Below are positions 6,373 through 17,400 of a stretch of 64,000 nt of DNA, in pieces. Origin of the DNA: an uncultured Prevotella sp. (GTDB lineage Bacteria > Bacteroidota > Bacteroidia > Bacteroidales > Bacteroidaceae); the NCBI GenBank assembly GCA_900317405.1, contig ONGP01000003.1:1-64000 (forward strand). The letters are read 5' to 3'. The notes under the pieces are model-generated. The model was given only the letters and a program-made list of their open reading frames with translations. It was not told the origin of the DNA and made no database searches. Position numbers and translations under genes: made by a program. Position 1 is the first letter of the stretch, and each line of letters begins with the position of its first letter.

Positions 6373-9314
6373 TGAAACGCAACGTGATAATACCCCTGGC
6401 CCTGTGCGCCTTACTAGCTGCAACGCCTATCGACGCAGCGCGGAAGGTTAAGGTGAAAACACCGCCAGACCCCTATAAAGCTCTAAAGGAAAAGATAGAC
6501 AGATACTTCGTCAACTACAAATCGGACGAGCAGCGCACTGGCGCTATTTACCACTTGAGCAGTCTGGTGGTAAACGACTCGTTGCAGAAGGTAGACATCA
6601 GCGCCAGCACTCGTCTGAGCGAACTGCTGTTTGACGACGATATGGCCGAGACCATATATCAGGAGATATGCGAAATGCTGCCCGACTCGATACAGACGTA
6701 CGACCTGACTATCAAGACCAACGGCTATGATTTGCGACAGCTGGTGCCCAACCGACTGCGTGAGCATAAGGACCGGGCGCGCACTTGGGGCAACACAGAT
6801 TATCACGGACGTCCATGGGTTAGCAATGCATCGCGCCCATTCGAGATATCGGAGGGATTGCAAAACCGACATATAGCCCTTTGGGCTAGTCACGGGCGAT
6901 ACTTCAACGTGAAGGACAGCACGTGGAAGTGGCAACGACCACCACTGTTCGGCACTCGCGAAGACCTGTTTACCCCCACTATCGTTACCCCCTACCTCAT
7001 CCCCATGCTGCAAAATGCTGGGGCTGTAGTTTTTACCCCGCGCGAGCGCGACTGGCAGCGCAATGAGTTTATAGTAGACAACGATACACCCGAGACAGGA
7101 TACAGCGAGACCAACGGACACAACCCGTGGCAGAAGACCGACGCCATCGGATTTGCCTGGCACACAGGATCTTATCAGGATTTTGAAAACCCGTTTAATG
7201 AGGGTACAGCCCGCATGGCTGCCGCCACCAACAAGCTGAACAGTCAGAGCGAGATAGTATGGATGCCCGCCATCACCGAGAGCGGCAACTATGCAGTGTA
7301 CGTGAGCTATCAGACCACCGACAAGAGCGTGGACGATGCGCACTACACGGTGTGGCATCAGGGTATGCCCACAGAGATACGCGTGAACCAGCAGATGGGC
7401 GAAAAGACTTGGGTGTATCTGGGCAACTTCTACTTTGACGAGGGACAGAGCCGCCGCAACTGTGTTACGCTTTCGAATCTGAGCCGTCATCACCACGGTA
7501 TGGTAACAGCCGACGCAGTACGCTTCGGCGGTGGTATGGGCAACATAGATCGCGGTCGCGGCATAAGCGGACTGCCCAGATGTATGGAGGCAGCACGCTA
7601 CTACGCACAGTGGGCCGGAATGCCCTACGAGGTGTATAGCACCAAGGACGGCGAAGATGACTATGGCGACGACATCAACGTGCGAAGCTATATGGTGAAC
7701 CATCTGGCCGGAGGTTCGGTATTCGTGCCCGACACCACTGGTCTGAACGTGCCCATCGAGCTGTCGCTGGCTATCCACTCGGATGCCGGATATACCAAGG
7801 ACGGCAAGAGTCATACGGGCACACTGAGCGTGTGTACCACCACGATGAACGACTCGATACTGAACTCGGGACTGACACGACTGGTATCGCGCGATCTGGC
7901 CGACGAGCTGCTCTACTCTATCCCTACAGACATCACTCGCAAATACGGCAACTGGCCCATGCGCGAACTCTACGACCGAAACTATTCGGAAACACGATGC
8001 CCGATGGTGCCAAGTGCAATACTGGAGACGATGTCGCACCAGAACTTTGCCGATATGCGACTGGGGCAGGATCCTAACTTCCGTTTCGACCTGGCTCGCA
8101 GCATATACAAGGTGGTGCTGCGATACATATGCGATATGCACCAAAAGAAGTATGTGGTACAGCCGTTGGCACCATGCCGACTGAGTGCAGAACTTACAGG
8201 CAAGGGCGAGGCCAAGATAAGCTGGCGCGCTGTGTACGACCAGTATGAGCCCACCGCAAAGCCTACTGGCTACGTGCTATACACAGCCACAGGTCGTAGC
8301 GGATTCGACAACGGTACATACATAAAGGGCGGTACCGAGACGTCGATAACCATACCCGTAGAGAGAGACAAGGTGTACTCATTCCGCGTGACTGCCGTAA
8401 ACGAGGGTGGCGAGAGTTTCCCAAGCGAGGTAGTTTCGGTTTACGATGTGCCCGAAGCTCAGAAGACGGTGCTGGTGGTAAACGGTTTCCATCGACTGGC
8501 GTCGCCAAAGGTGATAGACAACTCTATCAATCAGGGATTCGACATCGAGGAAGACGCTGGCGTGACCTATGGTCGCACAGCCGGATGGTTGGGGTATCAG
8601 ACCGGTTGGGACAGAAGCAAGATGGGAAGCGAGCGCCGCGACGGACTGGGATATACTAACGACTCGCTGATGGGACAGTTTGTGGCCGGCAACGACTTCG
8701 ACTACATACGCACCCACACACAGGCCATCGCCACAGCACGTAAGTATCGTGTGGTGAGCTGTTCGAGCGAGGCGCTGGAGTACAACGACGTGCATCCGCA
8801 GCGCTACGAGATGATGGACCTGATACTGGGACTGAACCGCAAAGACGGCTACTCGACGGTGAAATACCAGGTGATGACACCAATAATGCGCGAGCACCTG
8901 CGCCTGTTTGCCCAGAAGGGCGGATCGCTGCTGGTGAGCGGTGCATATCTGGGCAGCGACATGCAGGAGCCTGCCGAGCGACGCTATCTGGCCGACGTGC
9001 TGAAGATAAACTACGAGGGACGCGACCAGGACAGCCTGCAGCGCGACTCAATACGCGGTCTGGGTATGGAGTTCACGTTCCATCGCCATCTGAACGAGCG
9101 CCACTATGCGGCTCATCATCCGGAGATACTTGAACCCGTATACCCCGCATTCTCGGCTATGAAATACGCCGATGACTATAGTGCCTGCGTGGCCTATGGC
9201 GGCAACGACTACAAGGCTATCACCATGGGATTTCCCCTGGAGTGCATAAAGGACGAGCCCAAGCGCAACTCTATCATGCGCGGACTGCTGCAGTTCTTAT
9301 TACAATCGCAATAA
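6372..9314 (+). CDS. Large secreted golvesin/amidase-like protein with fibronectin III domain
   Basis: 980 aa with an N-terminal signal (ends about PIDAARK). The middle (about 285-375) looks like the golvesin/xanthan-lyase CBD-like domain (YAVYVSYQTTD ... HHGMVTADAVRFGGG). A zinc-amidase-like core follows: SLAIHSDAG and AILETMSHQNFADMR, resembling the His and Glu motifs of N-acetylmuramoyl-L-alanine amidases. A fibronectin III domain (about 595-690) and a C-terminal region with a Rossmann-like feel follow. Database entries often call such proteins xanthan lyase; peptidoglycan or glycan hydrolysis fits better but is inference. Coupled to the acyltransferase upstream. Confidence 0.7.
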   Translation: MKRNVIIPLALCALLAATPIDAARKVKVKTPPDPYKALKEKIDRYFVNYKSDEQRTGAIYHLSSLVVNDSLQKVDISASTRLSELLFDDDMAETIYQEICEMLPDSIQTYDLTIKTNGYDLRQLVPNRLREHKDRARTWGNTDYHGRPWVSNASRPFEISEGLQNRHIALWASHGRYFNVKDSTWKWQRPPLFGTREDLFTPTIVTPYLIPMLQNAGAVVFTPRERDWQRNEFIVDNDTPETGYSETNGHNPWQKTDAIGFAWHTGSYQDFENPFNEGTARMAAATNKLNSQSEIVWMPAITESGNYAVYVSYQTTDKSVDDAHYTVWHQGMPTEIRVNQQMGEKTWVYLGNFYFDEGQSRRNCVTLSNLSRHHHGMVTADAVRFGGGMGNIDRGRGISGLPRCMEAARYYAQWAGMPYEVYSTKDGEDDYGDDINVRSYMVNHLAGGSVFVPDTTGLNVPIELSLAIHSDAGYTKDGKSHTGTLSVCTTTMNDSILNSGLTRLVSRDLADELLYSIPTDITRKYGNWPMRELYDRNYSETRCPMVPSAILETMSHQNFADMRLGQDPNFRFDLARSIYKVVLRYICDMHQKKYVVQPLAPCRLSAELTGKGEAKISWRAVYDQYEPTAKPTGYVLYTATGRSGFDNGTYIKGGTETSITIPVERDKVYSFRVTAVNEGGESFPSEVVSVYDVPEAQKTVLVVNGFHRLASPKVIDNSINQGFDIEEDAGVTYGRTAGWLGYQTGWDRSKMGSERRDGLGYTNDSLMGQFVAGNDFDYIRTHTQAIATARKYRVVSCSSEALEYNDVHPQRYEMMDLILGLNRKDGYSTVKYQVMTPIMREHLRLFAQKGGSLLVSGAYLGSDMQEPAERRYLADVLKINYEGRDQDSLQRDSIRGLGMEFTFHRHLNERHYAAHHPEILEPVYPAFSAMKYADDYSACVAYGGNDYKAITMGFPLECIKDEPKRNSIMRGLLQFLLQSQ

Positions 9315-9342
9315 CAATAACACTAATAACAAATAAATCATT

Positions 9343-9687
9343 ATGAAAATTCAATCTAATTCATCCGGAACCCGTAGCATCGAGGTTAGCGAAGAGCACC
9401 TTATGACAATCGAACATTACCAACTCTTTCGCGACCTGATCGACAGCAATGGCTATGTCGATGAGCAGGTGCTTGACAAATTGAAGTTTAACATACGCAG
9501 CTTGCTGGAGGGCGACGCAGGTAAGGACAAACGCCTGCTTGACCTTTGTCTCGACGTGATTTATCACCAGAACATGAAGGCTTTCGGACTGCAGCAGCTG
9601 GTATTATTGTATATCAACTGGAAGGATCAAGCCAACGACGGTCTGGGTATGACCATGAGGGCTGTACAGGGCACGCCGTTTAACTGA
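9343..9687 (+). CDS. Conserved small protein, unknown function
   Basis: 114 aa, soluble, mostly helical, no signal peptide. It begins MKIQSNSSGTRSIEVSEEHL and ends AVQGTPFN. No family recognised. It sits 28 bases after the golvesin gene and 25 bases before ygiQ, so it probably belongs to the same transcript. Confidence 0.7.
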   Translation: MKIQSNSSGTRSIEVSEEHLMTIEHYQLFRDLIDSNGYVDEQVLDKLKFNIRSLLEGDAGKDKRLLDLCLDVIYHQNMKAFGLQQLVLLYINWKDQANDGLGMTMRAVQGTPFN

Positions 9688-9712
9688 TCGCTGCCGATTT
9701 AAGAATTAAAAA

Positions 9713-11740
9713 TTGAGAGAGTATAGATTAACAGATTTTCTACCAACAACAAAGAAGGAGCTTGAACTCCGGGGATGGGACTACGTAGATGTAATCCTAT
9801 TCTCGGGTGATGCTTATGTAGATCACCCTTCGTTTGGAGCAGCAGTCATCGGCCGTACGCTCGAGGCTGCTGGTTTCCGTGTGGCTATAGTGCCCCAGCC
9901 CGACTGGCATGGCGACTATCGCGACTTTAAGAAGTTGGGCCGTCCGCGCCTGTTCTTCGGCATAGCACCAGGCTGCATGGACTCGATGGTAAACAAGTAT
10001 ACAGCCGCACGCCGACTGCGCTCGGAGGATGCGTATAGTCCCGACGGTCGTCACGACATGCGCCCTGAGTATCCCACCATAGTGTATGCCAAGATACTGA
10101 AGGAGCTTTATCCTGATGTGCCCGTGGTATTGGGCGGCATCGAGGCTTCGCTGCGCCGAGTGACTCACTACGACTACTGGAGCGACAGCCTGAAGAAATG
10201 CCTGCTGTGCTACTCGCCTGCCGACATGATAACATATGGTATGGGCGAGAAGACTACCATCGAACTGGCTCGCCGACTGAGCGACGGCGAAAAGATAAGC
10301 GACATACGCGACCTGCCGCAGACGGTATTCTTGGCCCGCAAGGAGGATATACCAGGAGGCATAACCGAACACGACATAGTACTGCACTCGCATGAGGAGT
10401 GCATGAAGAACAAGCGTGCTCAGGCTGAGAACTTTAAGAACGTAGAAGAGCAGAGCAACATGATGCACGCGCAGCGATTGCTGCAGGGTGTAGACGGGCG
10501 CTATGTGGTGATAAATCCACCCTACCCGCCTATGACTACCGAAGAGCTCGACGCATCGTTCGACCTGCCATATACACGACAGCCGCACCCCAAGTACAAG
10601 GGCAAGCGCATACCGGCTTACGACATGATTAAGTTCTCGGTAAACATCCATCGCGGATGCTTCGGCGGATGTGCGTTCTGCACCATTTCGGCCCATCAGG
10701 GCAAGTTCATCTCGTGCCGCTCTAAGGAGAGCATCATGCGCGAGGTGAAACAGGTGATAGAGATGCCCGACTTTAAGGGTAATCTGAGCGATCTGGGCGG
10801 CCCGTCGGCCAACATGTACGGCATGAGCGGCAGAAACAAGAATGCATGCGAAAAATGCCGCCGACCTTCGTGCGTGCATCCGCAGATATGTCCGAACCTG
10901 AATACAGACCACTCTAAGCTGTTGGACATCTATCGTTCGGTAGATGCTCTGCCAGGCATTAAGCATAGCTATATCGGCAGTGGAGTGCGCTACGACCTGC
11001 TGCTACATCGCAGCAAGGACGAGGCCAGCAACAAGGCTGCAATGGAATATACACGCGAGTTGATTTGTCATCATGTGTCGGGCCGACTGAAGGTGGCTCC
11101 CGAACATACCAGCGACAGAGTGCTGTATCTGATGCGCAAGCCATCGTTCCAGCAATTCTACGAGTTTAAGCGTATCTTCGACCGCATAAATCGCGAAGAG
11201 GGATTGCGCCAGCAGATCATACCCTACTTCATCTCCAGTCACCCAGGGTGTCAGGAGGAGGATATGGCCGAACTGGCAGTAATCACAAAGAATCTGGACT
11301 TCCATCTGGAGCAGGTTCAGGACTTTACACCAACGCCGATGACCAACGCTACAGAGACGTGGTATACTGGCTATGACCCATACACGCTTGAGCCGATATT
11401 CAGCGCCAAGACTCCTAAGGAGAAGTTGGCCCAGCGCCAGTACTTCTTCTGGTACAAACCAGAGGAGCGCAGAGGCATAGAGCAGTCGTTGCGTCGCATA
11501 GGTCGCCCTGACCTGATAGCTAAGCTATATAGCGGAATGCCACCTTCGCAAGGCGGATATCGCCCATCGGCCCCACAGCGCACATCAGGCGGATATCGCG
11601 CATCGGAAGGCAATCGTCCATCAGGCGGCAATAAGAAGAAATCATATAACCCAAACTTCAGCAATGAAAATAATAGAGCAAAGTATCATAGCGAAAAACC
11701 CCGCGAAGAAAAGCGAGGACGGGATCGTCGTCACAGATGA
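9713..11740 (+). CDS. ygiQ: YgiQ-family radical SAM protein (UPF0313)
   Basis: 675 aa. The start is a TTG: an in-frame stop lies just upstream, there is no nearby ATG, and the family's N-terminus (DFLPTTKKELELRGWD, then DAYVDHPSFG) begins here. Domains: N-terminal UPF0313 region (1-290), radical SAM core with the 4Fe-4S triad Cys316-x3-Cys320-x2-Cys323, then the DUF3362-type C-terminal part with more cysteines (CEKCRRPSCVHPQICPN, about 385-400). The tail has GGYRPS-like repeats and is basic. The substrate of this family is not established. Its last 77 bases overlap the next gene. Confidence 0.93.
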   Translation: MREYRLTDFLPTTKKELELRGWDYVDVILFSGDAYVDHPSFGAAVIGRTLEAAGFRVAIVPQPDWHGDYRDFKKLGRPRLFFGIAPGCMDSMVNKYTAARRLRSEDAYSPDGRHDMRPEYPTIVYAKILKELYPDVPVVLGGIEASLRRVTHYDYWSDSLKKCLLCYSPADMITYGMGEKTTIELARRLSDGEKISDIRDLPQTVFLARKEDIPGGITEHDIVLHSHEECMKNKRAQAENFKNVEEQSNMMHAQRLLQGVDGRYVVINPPYPPMTTEELDASFDLPYTRQPHPKYKGKRIPAYDMIKFSVNIHRGCFGGCAFCTISAHQGKFISCRSKESIMREVKQVIEMPDFKGNLSDLGGPSANMYGMSGRNKNACEKCRRPSCVHPQICPNLNTDHSKLLDIYRSVDALPGIKHSYIGSGVRYDLLLHRSKDEASNKAAMEYTRELICHHVSGRLKVAPEHTSDRVLYLMRKPSFQQFYEFKRIFDRINREEGLRQQIIPYFISSHPGCQEEDMAELAVITKNLDFHLEQVQDFTPTPMTNATETWYTGYDPYTLEPIFSAKTPKEKLAQRQYFFWYKPEERRGIEQSLRRIGRPDLIAKLYSGMPPSQGGYRPSAPQRTSGGYRASEGNRPSGGNKKKSYNPNFSNENNRAKYHSEKPREEKRGRDRRHR

Positions 11741-12476
11741 TTTTATCGCAGTCATCGACGGCAGCACATCCAAGACCAAACGTCGCCATTGCCCAGGTAT
11801 AAGCAATGGACGATACGCTATGTTGCTGCTCAGCCGATATATCCGTAAGATGCCGGCCGACATATCGTGCCACCAGTTCTGCGTGGGTGCCACCAAAGCG
11901 ATACGAAAGCACTATCTGTGGCGATTCCCCGTTAAGAGGATGAAGGAGCACCCCGAAGAACGACTCTGTGCTTCGGTGATAATATACAGCCGACTGCGCC
12001 GCGAGGTGTGGATGGTGGGCGACTGCCAATGTATGATTGGCGGCGAATACTTCGACAATCCAAAGCCCTACGAGCAGGAACTGGCCAAAATGCGTGTAGC
12101 CAAGGTGCACGAACTATTGGCACAGGGTGTACCGCAGCTGGATCTGCTGAAACAGAATGATCCTGCACGCGAGGTGATGATACCAACCATGCTCGAGGTG
12201 ATGCAAAATCAGAACGTGACGTATGCTGTAGTCGACGGATTCCCCATCCCCGAGAGTAAGGTAAGGGTTATTCCACTGGATTTCCAGAAGTGGCAGATAG
12301 TGTTTGCCAGCGATGGTTATCCCAAGATAACCGACACACTGGAGGAGACAGAGCAACTGCTTGACTATCAGCGCAAAACCGACCCGCTGAACATCAACAC
12401 ATTCAAGGCCACAAAGGCGTTTGTAGAGGGCAACAACTCGTTTGACGACCGCACATATATCCGATTTGAAGTATGA
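11664..12476 (+). CDS. PP2C-like phosphatase domain protein
   Basis: 270 aa. [13 protein letters not shown] near the N-terminus, VGDCQ in the middle, FASDGYP and [10 protein letters not shown] near the end match the order of metal-binding acidic motifs of PP2C-fold phosphatases, though the sequence is divergent. Cytosolic. The start lies 77 bases inside ygiQ; I keep it because the first 30 residues are needed to reach the DGST motif and no later Met precedes it. It overlaps ruvC by 4 bases. Target unknown. Confidence 0.7.
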   Translation: MKIIEQSIIAKNPAKKSEDGIVVTDDFIAVIDGSTSKTKRRHCPGISNGRYAMLLLSRYIRKMPADISCHQFCVGATKAIRKHYLWRFPVKRMKEHPEERLCASVIIYSRLRREVWMVGDCQCMIGGEYFDNPKPYEQELAKMRVAKVHELLAQGVPQLDLLKQNDPAREVMIPTMLEVMQNQNVTYAVVDGFPIPESKVRVIPLDFQKWQIVFASDGYPKITDTLEETEQLLDYQRKTDPLNINTFKATKAFVEGNNSFDDRTYIRFEV

Positions 12477-13045
12477 CGCAGCCTAAGGAGAAGATAATAC
12501 TAGGTATCGACCCGGGAACCAACCTGATGGGTTATGGACTGCTGAAGGTGCTGGACGGGAAGGCGCAGATGATGACCATGGGAGTAATCGACCTACGAAA
12601 ATTCCCCGATGCATATCTGAAGCTGGGGCATATCTTTGAGCGTGTGACCGGCATAATCGACGGATTTCTGCCCGACGAGATGGCCATCGAGGCTCCGTTC
12701 TTCGGCAAAAACGTACAGTCGATGCTGAAACTGGGTCGCGCCCAGGGCACCGCAATAGCTGCTGCAGTGCATCACGGAGTGCCCATACACGAGTATGCGC
12801 CAATGAAGATTAAGATGGCGCTGACGGGTAATGGTAACGCTTCGAAGGAGCAGGTGGCTGGTATGCTACAGCGACTGCTGAAGATACCAAACGAGGAGAT
12901 GGGCAAATATATGGACGCTACCGATGCCTTGGCAGCAGCCTACTGTCACTACCTGCAGATGGGGCGCCCAGAGAGCGATGTGAAATATCGCGGATGGAAA
13001 GATTTTATAAACAAGAATCAAGATAAAGTTTCAAAGAGGAAATGA
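12473..13045 (+). CDS. ruvC: Crossover junction endodeoxyribonuclease RuvC
   Basis: 190 aa. Resolves Holliday junctions with RuvAB. The catalytic acids are visible: GIDPGT (Asp13), AIEAPF (Glu about 73) and the C-terminal MDATDALA pair. Overlaps the genes on both sides (ATGA at 12473-12476 and again at 13042-13045), so it is probably translated by coupling. Confidence 0.95.
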   Translation: MTQPKEKIILGIDPGTNLMGYGLLKVLDGKAQMMTMGVIDLRKFPDAYLKLGHIFERVTGIIDGFLPDEMAIEAPFFGKNVQSMLKLGRAQGTAIAAAVHHGVPIHEYAPMKIKMALTGNGNASKEQVAGMLQRLLKIPNEEMGKYMDATDALAAAYCHYLQMGRPESDVKYRGWKDFINKNQDKVSKRK

Positions 13046-14481
13046 AGACTATAGAACTTAAAAACGCAAGAGCGCGCAAGCCGGAATGGAATCTGGCCGA
13101 GCCTGTAAACTTCTACCTGGACGAAGGCGAGCACTTGGCTATCGTTGGCCGCAACGGTGGTGGTAAGAGTATGCTGGTAGATATGATTACGGGGCGCCAT
13201 CCAGTCAACCCAGACCAGATAAGTTATTCTTTCTCCGAACCGTATAACAATCTGAAAAACATCACTTTTCGCGATACATACGGCGGCGACAACGACCGTA
13301 CATATTTCCTGCAGCAGCGTTGGAATCAGATGGAGATAGACGAGGAAACTCCTACCGTAGGCAGCAAGCTTGAAGAAGCTTTTCTGCTGGCAGGCGAGGA
13401 TACTCCTGAGCGCAGAAAGTTCCAGCAGCATCTGTACGAGTTGTTCCATCTGGACGAACTTCTCGACAAGTATATCATACTGCTGAGCAGCGGCGAACTG
13501 CGCAAATATAAGTTGGCTGCCAATCTGTTTACCAAGCCAAGAGTACTCATCATCGAGAACCCGTTTATCGGTCTGGATGCCGAGACTCGTGACCAGGTGA
13601 AAGAGTTGCTCGACACGCTGTCGAAAGAAAAGGATATGCAGATGATCCTAGTGTTGTCGAAGATGGACGAGATACCAAGTTTCATCACTCGAGTAATCAG
13701 AATGGCCGACCTGAAGTTTGTGTCAGACATCAAGGTTAAGACCGAATTCCCAATCGAGCGATGTCCGTTTGCCGTGCAGATAGCACAGGACAAAGAAGCA
13801 ATGCCCCCGCTGCCACAGGAGGTTATCAAGTTTAACAACGTGACTATCCGCTACGGCGAGCGTACTATTCTGAAGAACCTGAACTGGGTGGTGCTGAAGG
13901 GCGAGCACTGGTCGCTATCGGGCCAGAACGGTGCGGGTAAGTCTACCCTACTCTCGCTGGTATGCGCCGACAATCCACAGAGTTACGCGTGCGACATATC
14001 ACTGTTCGGACACAAGCGCGGCAGCGGCGAGAGCATATGGGATATCAAGAAGCATATCGGCTATGTATCACCCGAGATGCATCGCAGCTACAAGCAGAAC
14101 ATACCTGCCATACAGATAGTTGCCAGCGGACTGAAAGATACCGTGGGGCTATACTATAAACCCACCAAGCAGGAAAAGGATCTCTGCATAGAGTGGATGA
14201 ATCTGTTTGGTATAAAACATCTGGCCGATCGCAACTTCCAGGAGATGTCGAGCGGCGAACAGCGACTAGTACTGTTGGCACGTGCGTTTGTTAAGAGTCC
14301 CGATCTGCTTATTCTAGATGAGCCTCTGCACGGTCTTGATCTGTGTAACCGCAATCTGGTAAAGTCTGTGGTAGATCGCTATATGTTCGAAAATCCCGAC
14401 CGCACACTCATCTACGTTACACATTACGAAAATGAGTTACCGAACTGTATCGATAACTCATTATATCTGAAGAAAAACTAA
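13042..14481 (+). CDS. Double ABC ATPase, ModF/PhrA-like
   Basis: 479 aa with two ATPase domains and no membrane part. NBD1 (1-240): Walker A GRNGGGKS (36-43), signature LSSGELRK, but Walker B reads LIIENP (Glu172-Asn173) where DE is expected. NBD2 (about 260-479): Walker A GQNGAGKS (294-301), signature MSSGEQRL, intact Walker B LILDEP. So one site is probably degenerate. Relatives are ModF/PhrA-type proteins of unclear function; no molybdate genes are here. Last gene of the plus-strand run. Confidence 0.85.
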   Translation: MKTIELKNARARKPEWNLAEPVNFYLDEGEHLAIVGRNGGGKSMLVDMITGRHPVNPDQISYSFSEPYNNLKNITFRDTYGGDNDRTYFLQQRWNQMEIDEETPTVGSKLEEAFLLAGEDTPERRKFQQHLYELFHLDELLDKYIILLSSGELRKYKLAANLFTKPRVLIIENPFIGLDAETRDQVKELLDTLSKEKDMQMILVLSKMDEIPSFITRVIRMADLKFVSDIKVKTEFPIERCPFAVQIAQDKEAMPPLPQEVIKFNNVTIRYGERTILKNLNWVVLKGEHWSLSGQNGAGKSTLLSLVCADNPQSYACDISLFGHKRGSGESIWDIKKHIGYVSPEMHRSYKQNIPAIQIVASGLKDTVGLYYKPTKQEKDLCIEWMNLFGIKHLADRNFQEMSSGEQRLVLLARAFVKSPDLLILDEPLHGLDLCNRNLVKSVVDRYMFENPDRTLIYVTHYENELPNCIDNSLYLKKN

Positions 14482-14492
14482 TCAATGTTTTC

Positions 14493-15092
14493 TTATTTCT
14501 CCATCAGGGCCGCTGTTCTAACACGGGACAGCGTCTCTGGTGTCATCTGCAGATAGCTGGCGATGTAAACCAGCGGAGCACGCAGTACCAGTTGTGGCTG
14601 ATTCTTAACCAGCTTCTGATAACGGTCCTGAGCACTCTCAAAGCGCAGCATATCAGCGTGGTGCTGACTCAGGATCAGGCTCTCCTCAAGTATCTTACGA
14701 TACAGGATCTGGATGTTAACACTCTTCATTGCCACAGCCTCAAGGTCGGCCTTTGGCATAGCGATAAGGATGGTTGGCTCGAGCGCCTTGATCTGGAGCT
14801 GAGATGGCTGCTCGCGGAACAAGCTCTCGATACACATCACGATGCTGTTCTCGGTTGCCATATATTCGGTCAACTCCTTGTCGTTCTTAAAGTAATACTG
14901 ACGCACAAGTCCGCGCACAACCCAATAGATGTTTGAACAAACCTCGCCCTCCTTCAGTACCAGTTCGTTTTTTGCAAACTTCATTGGCACCAGGATGCTC
15001 TCGAGCAGGTCGAGCTCTTCGTGGGTCATTGTACTGTATCTGCGTGCCAATTCGCGGGCCACGTCGCGTGTTGTCAAACTTACATTTGCCAT
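14493..15092 (-). CDS. Crp/Fnr-family transcription regulator
   Basis: 199 aa. Cyclic-nucleotide-binding fold at about 20-120 (NELVLKEGEVCSNIYWVVRGLVR) and a C-terminal helix-turn-helix (IASYLQMTPETLSRVR, about 178-193). It has no Fnr-type cysteine cluster. It starts 16 bases after lepA on the same strand, so it is likely transcribed with lepA. Ligand and targets unknown. Confidence 0.88.
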   Translation of the reverse strand: MANVSLTTRDVARELARRYSTMTHEELDLLESILVPMKFAKNELVLKEGEVCSNIYWVVRGLVRQYYFKNDKELTEYMATENSIVMCIESLFREQPSQLQIKALEPTILIAMPKADLEAVAMKSVNIQILYRKILEESLILSQHHADMLRFESAQDRYQKLVKNQPQLVLRAPLVYIASYLQMTPETLSRVRTAALMEK

Positions 15093-15108
15093 AGATTATT
15101 GTTTGTTT

Positions 15109-16890
15109 TTAGTCCAATTTCAATACTGCGAGGAATGCCTTCTGTGGCACCTCTACGTTACCAATCTGTTTCATACGCTTCTTACCTCTCTTCTGCTTCT
15201 CCAGCAACTTACGCTTACGGCTCACGTCACCACCATAACACTTGGCGGTAACATCCTTGCGCACCTGCTTAACAGTCTCGCGAGCAATAATCTTAGCACC
15301 GATGGCTGCCTGAATAGCAATATCAAACTGCTGACGCGGAATGAGCTCCTTAAGTTTCTCACACATACGGCGACCGAATGTTACGGCGTTGTCCTGGTGT
15401 GTAAGAGTGCTAAGAGCGTCGACAGGTTCTCCGTTCAACAATATATCAAGTTTAGCCAACTTTGATGGACGGAAACCATGTATATGATAGTCGAACGAAG
15501 CGTATCCCTTAGATACCGACTTAAGTTTATCGTAGAAGTCGATCACAATCTCGCCAAGTGGCAGCATAAAGTGCAACTCTATGCGATTACCGCTGACGTA
15601 CTGCTGGTCGAGCAACTCACCACGCTTGTCAAGACATAGCGTCATTATCGGACCGATATAGTCGGCTGCTGTGATGATCGAAGCACGGATATATGGCTCT
15701 TCGATATGATCAATCATAGTCTGATCGGGCAGTCCTGATGGATTGTGCACCTCCTTAACCTCGCCCTGCTTGGTGTAGCACATATAGCTTACGTTGGGTA
15801 CAGTGGTGATGACGTCCATATCAAACTCGCGATCGAGTCGCTCCTGAATAATCTCCATGTGCAACAGTCCCAGGAATCCGCAACGGAATCCGAATCCCAG
15901 AGCTACAGAACTCTCGGGCATAAACGTGAGCGAAGCATCGTTAAGTTGCAGCTTTTCGAGCGATGCACGAAGGTTCTCGTAGTCGGCAGGATCGATAGGA
16001 TATACGCCGGCAAATACCATAGGCTTAACCTCCTGGAATCCCTCAATGGCCTTGTCGCAAGGGGTAGCAACGTGTGTGATGGTATCACCCACTTTAACCT
16101 CCTTAGAGTTCTTGATACCACTAATGATATATCCTACGTCGCCAGTCTTGAGTTCCTTGCGGGGTATCATATCCATCTTAAGTACTCCAATCTCGTCGGC
16201 ATCGTACTCCATGCCTGTATTGAAGAACTTAACATGATCGCCCGACTTGATTGAGCCGTTCACAATCTTAAAGTACGCAATGATACCACGGAACGAGTTG
16301 AACACTGAGTCGAAAATAAGCGCCTGCAGTGGAGCCTTCTCATCGCCCTCTGGGTGCGGAATTCTCTCAACTACAGCGTTGAGTATCTCTTCTACGCCCT
16401 CGCCCGTCTTACCCGATGCACGGATAATGTCGGTGCGGTCGCAGCCGATAAGGTCGATGATTTCGTCCTCTACCTCATCAGGCATAGCGCTGGGCATGTC
16501 GATCTTGTTAATCACTGGGATAATCTCCAGATTATGGTCGATGGCCATATAGAGATTAGAGATAGTCTGAGCCTGAACACCCTGTGTGGCATCAACCACC
16601 AGCAGCGCTCCCTCGCAGGCAGCAATCGAACGGCTTACCTCGTAAGAGAAGTCAACGTGTCCCGGGGTGTCGATCAGATTCAGAATATACTTCTCACCTT
16701 GATAAGTATACTCCATCTGGATGGCATGACTCTTGATGGTGATACCACGTTCACGCTCCAGATCCATATCGTCGAGCATCTGTCCCTCGGTCACCTGTAT
16801 AGTCTTAGTGAACTCCAGCAGACGGTCTGCCAGAGTAGACTTGCCGTGATCGATATGGGCAATAATGCAGAAATTTCTTATATGATTCAT
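15109..16890 (-). CDS. lepA: Elongation factor 4 (LepA)
   Basis: 593 aa, a typical length. Ribosome-bound GTPase affecting translocation and initiation. G1 AHIDHGKST near the N-terminus, DTPGHVDF (G3), NKIDMP (G4), then EF-G-like domains and the LepA-specific C-terminus with a basic KRGKKRMKQ stretch. Its promoter lies in the divergent region with the lipoprotein at 16993. Confidence 0.97.
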   Translation of the reverse strand: MNHIRNFCIIAHIDHGKSTLADRLLEFTKTIQVTEGQMLDDMDLERERGITIKSHAIQMEYTYQGEKYILNLIDTPGHVDFSYEVSRSIAACEGALLVVDATQGVQAQTISNLYMAIDHNLEIIPVINKIDMPSAMPDEVEDEIIDLIGCDRTDIIRASGKTGEGVEEILNAVVERIPHPEGDEKAPLQALIFDSVFNSFRGIIAYFKIVNGSIKSGDHVKFFNTGMEYDADEIGVLKMDMIPRKELKTGDVGYIISGIKNSKEVKVGDTITHVATPCDKAIEGFQEVKPMVFAGVYPIDPADYENLRASLEKLQLNDASLTFMPESSVALGFGFRCGFLGLLHMEIIQERLDREFDMDVITTVPNVSYMCYTKQGEVKEVHNPSGLPDQTMIDHIEEPYIRASIITAADYIGPIMTLCLDKRGELLDQQYVSGNRIELHFMLPLGEIVIDFYDKLKSVSKGYASFDYHIHGFRPSKLAKLDILLNGEPVDALSTLTHQDNAVTFGRRMCEKLKELIPRQQFDIAIQAAIGAKIIARETVKQVRKDVTAKCYGGDVSRKRKLLEKQKRGKKRMKQIGNVEVPQKAFLAVLKLD

Positions 16891-16913
16891 TGATATATCT
16901 ACGCTTTAGAATG

Positions 16914-16921
16914 CAAAAGTA
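16914..16921 (-). promoter_or_regulatory. Promoter of lepA (TACTTTTG)
   Basis: TACTTTTG followed by C on the minus strand, 23 bases before the lepA ATG. Confidence 0.6.
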
Positions 16922-16962
16922 CAAAAAAAGTCGCTAATTACGCATAATTTTGCTTTTTTTTG

Positions 16963-16970
16963 TATCTTTG
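16963..16970 (+). promoter_or_regulatory. Promoter of the small lipoprotein (TATCTTTG)
   Basis: TATCTTTG followed by C, 22 bases before the ATG at 16993. A longer reading frame starting at 16960 would place this promoter inside the coding region, which supports the later start. Confidence 0.65.
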
Positions 16971-16992
16971 CAGCCAAAAAAAAGTATTCATT

Positions 16993-17379
16993 ATGAAAAA
17001 GTATTGGTTATTGGCCGTAATCGCCATATTTTTTACAGCATGTCAGGAGTCGCTTGAGGACAGATGTGAGCGCGATGCTAAAGAATATACACGCAAGCAG
17101 TGTCCGGCAGCTATCGACAGCAACACTATCATTGATTCGCTGACCTTTGAGCGAGCCACTCACACTATACATTATTATTATAGACTGACTGGTGCAGCCG
17201 ACGAAGAGAAGCTGCTGAATGAGATAGATGCAGTAAACACCCTGAAGAATAGTCTTAAAAACGCAACAGTAGTTAAGACGTATAAAGATGCTAAGTATAG
17301 ATTTGCTTACACATATCGTTCAGACAAGGATCCAAACAAGATACTGCTGGATGTGGTGTTTACAGACAAGGATTATTAA
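16993..17379 (+). CDS. Small lipoprotein, unknown function
   Basis: 128 aa from the ATG at 16993 (MKKYWLLAVIAIFFTAC). The lipobox FTAC gives an acylated Cys17. The rest is a soluble domain rich in Lys, Asp and Tyr, with alternating strands near the end (YRFAYTYRSD ... ILLDVVF). No family recognised. Single gene with its own promoter and a shared terminator. Confidence 0.8.
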   Translation: MKKYWLLAVIAIFFTACQESLEDRCERDAKEYTRKQCPAAIDSNTIIDSLTFERATHTIHYYYRLTGAADEEKLLNEIDAVNTLKNSLKNATVVKTYKDAKYRFAYTYRSDKDPNKILLDVVFTDKDY

Positions 17380-17400
17380 ACATAGCATTATTAAAAAAAA

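Noticed and set aside
6483-8144. A 553-codon minus-strand frame
   Set aside because: It is antisense to the golvesin/amidase-like gene, with composition typical of a shadow frame and no start signals.
9797-10966. A 389-codon minus-strand frame
   Set aside because: Antisense shadow of ygiQ; the plus-strand frame has clear radical SAM motifs.
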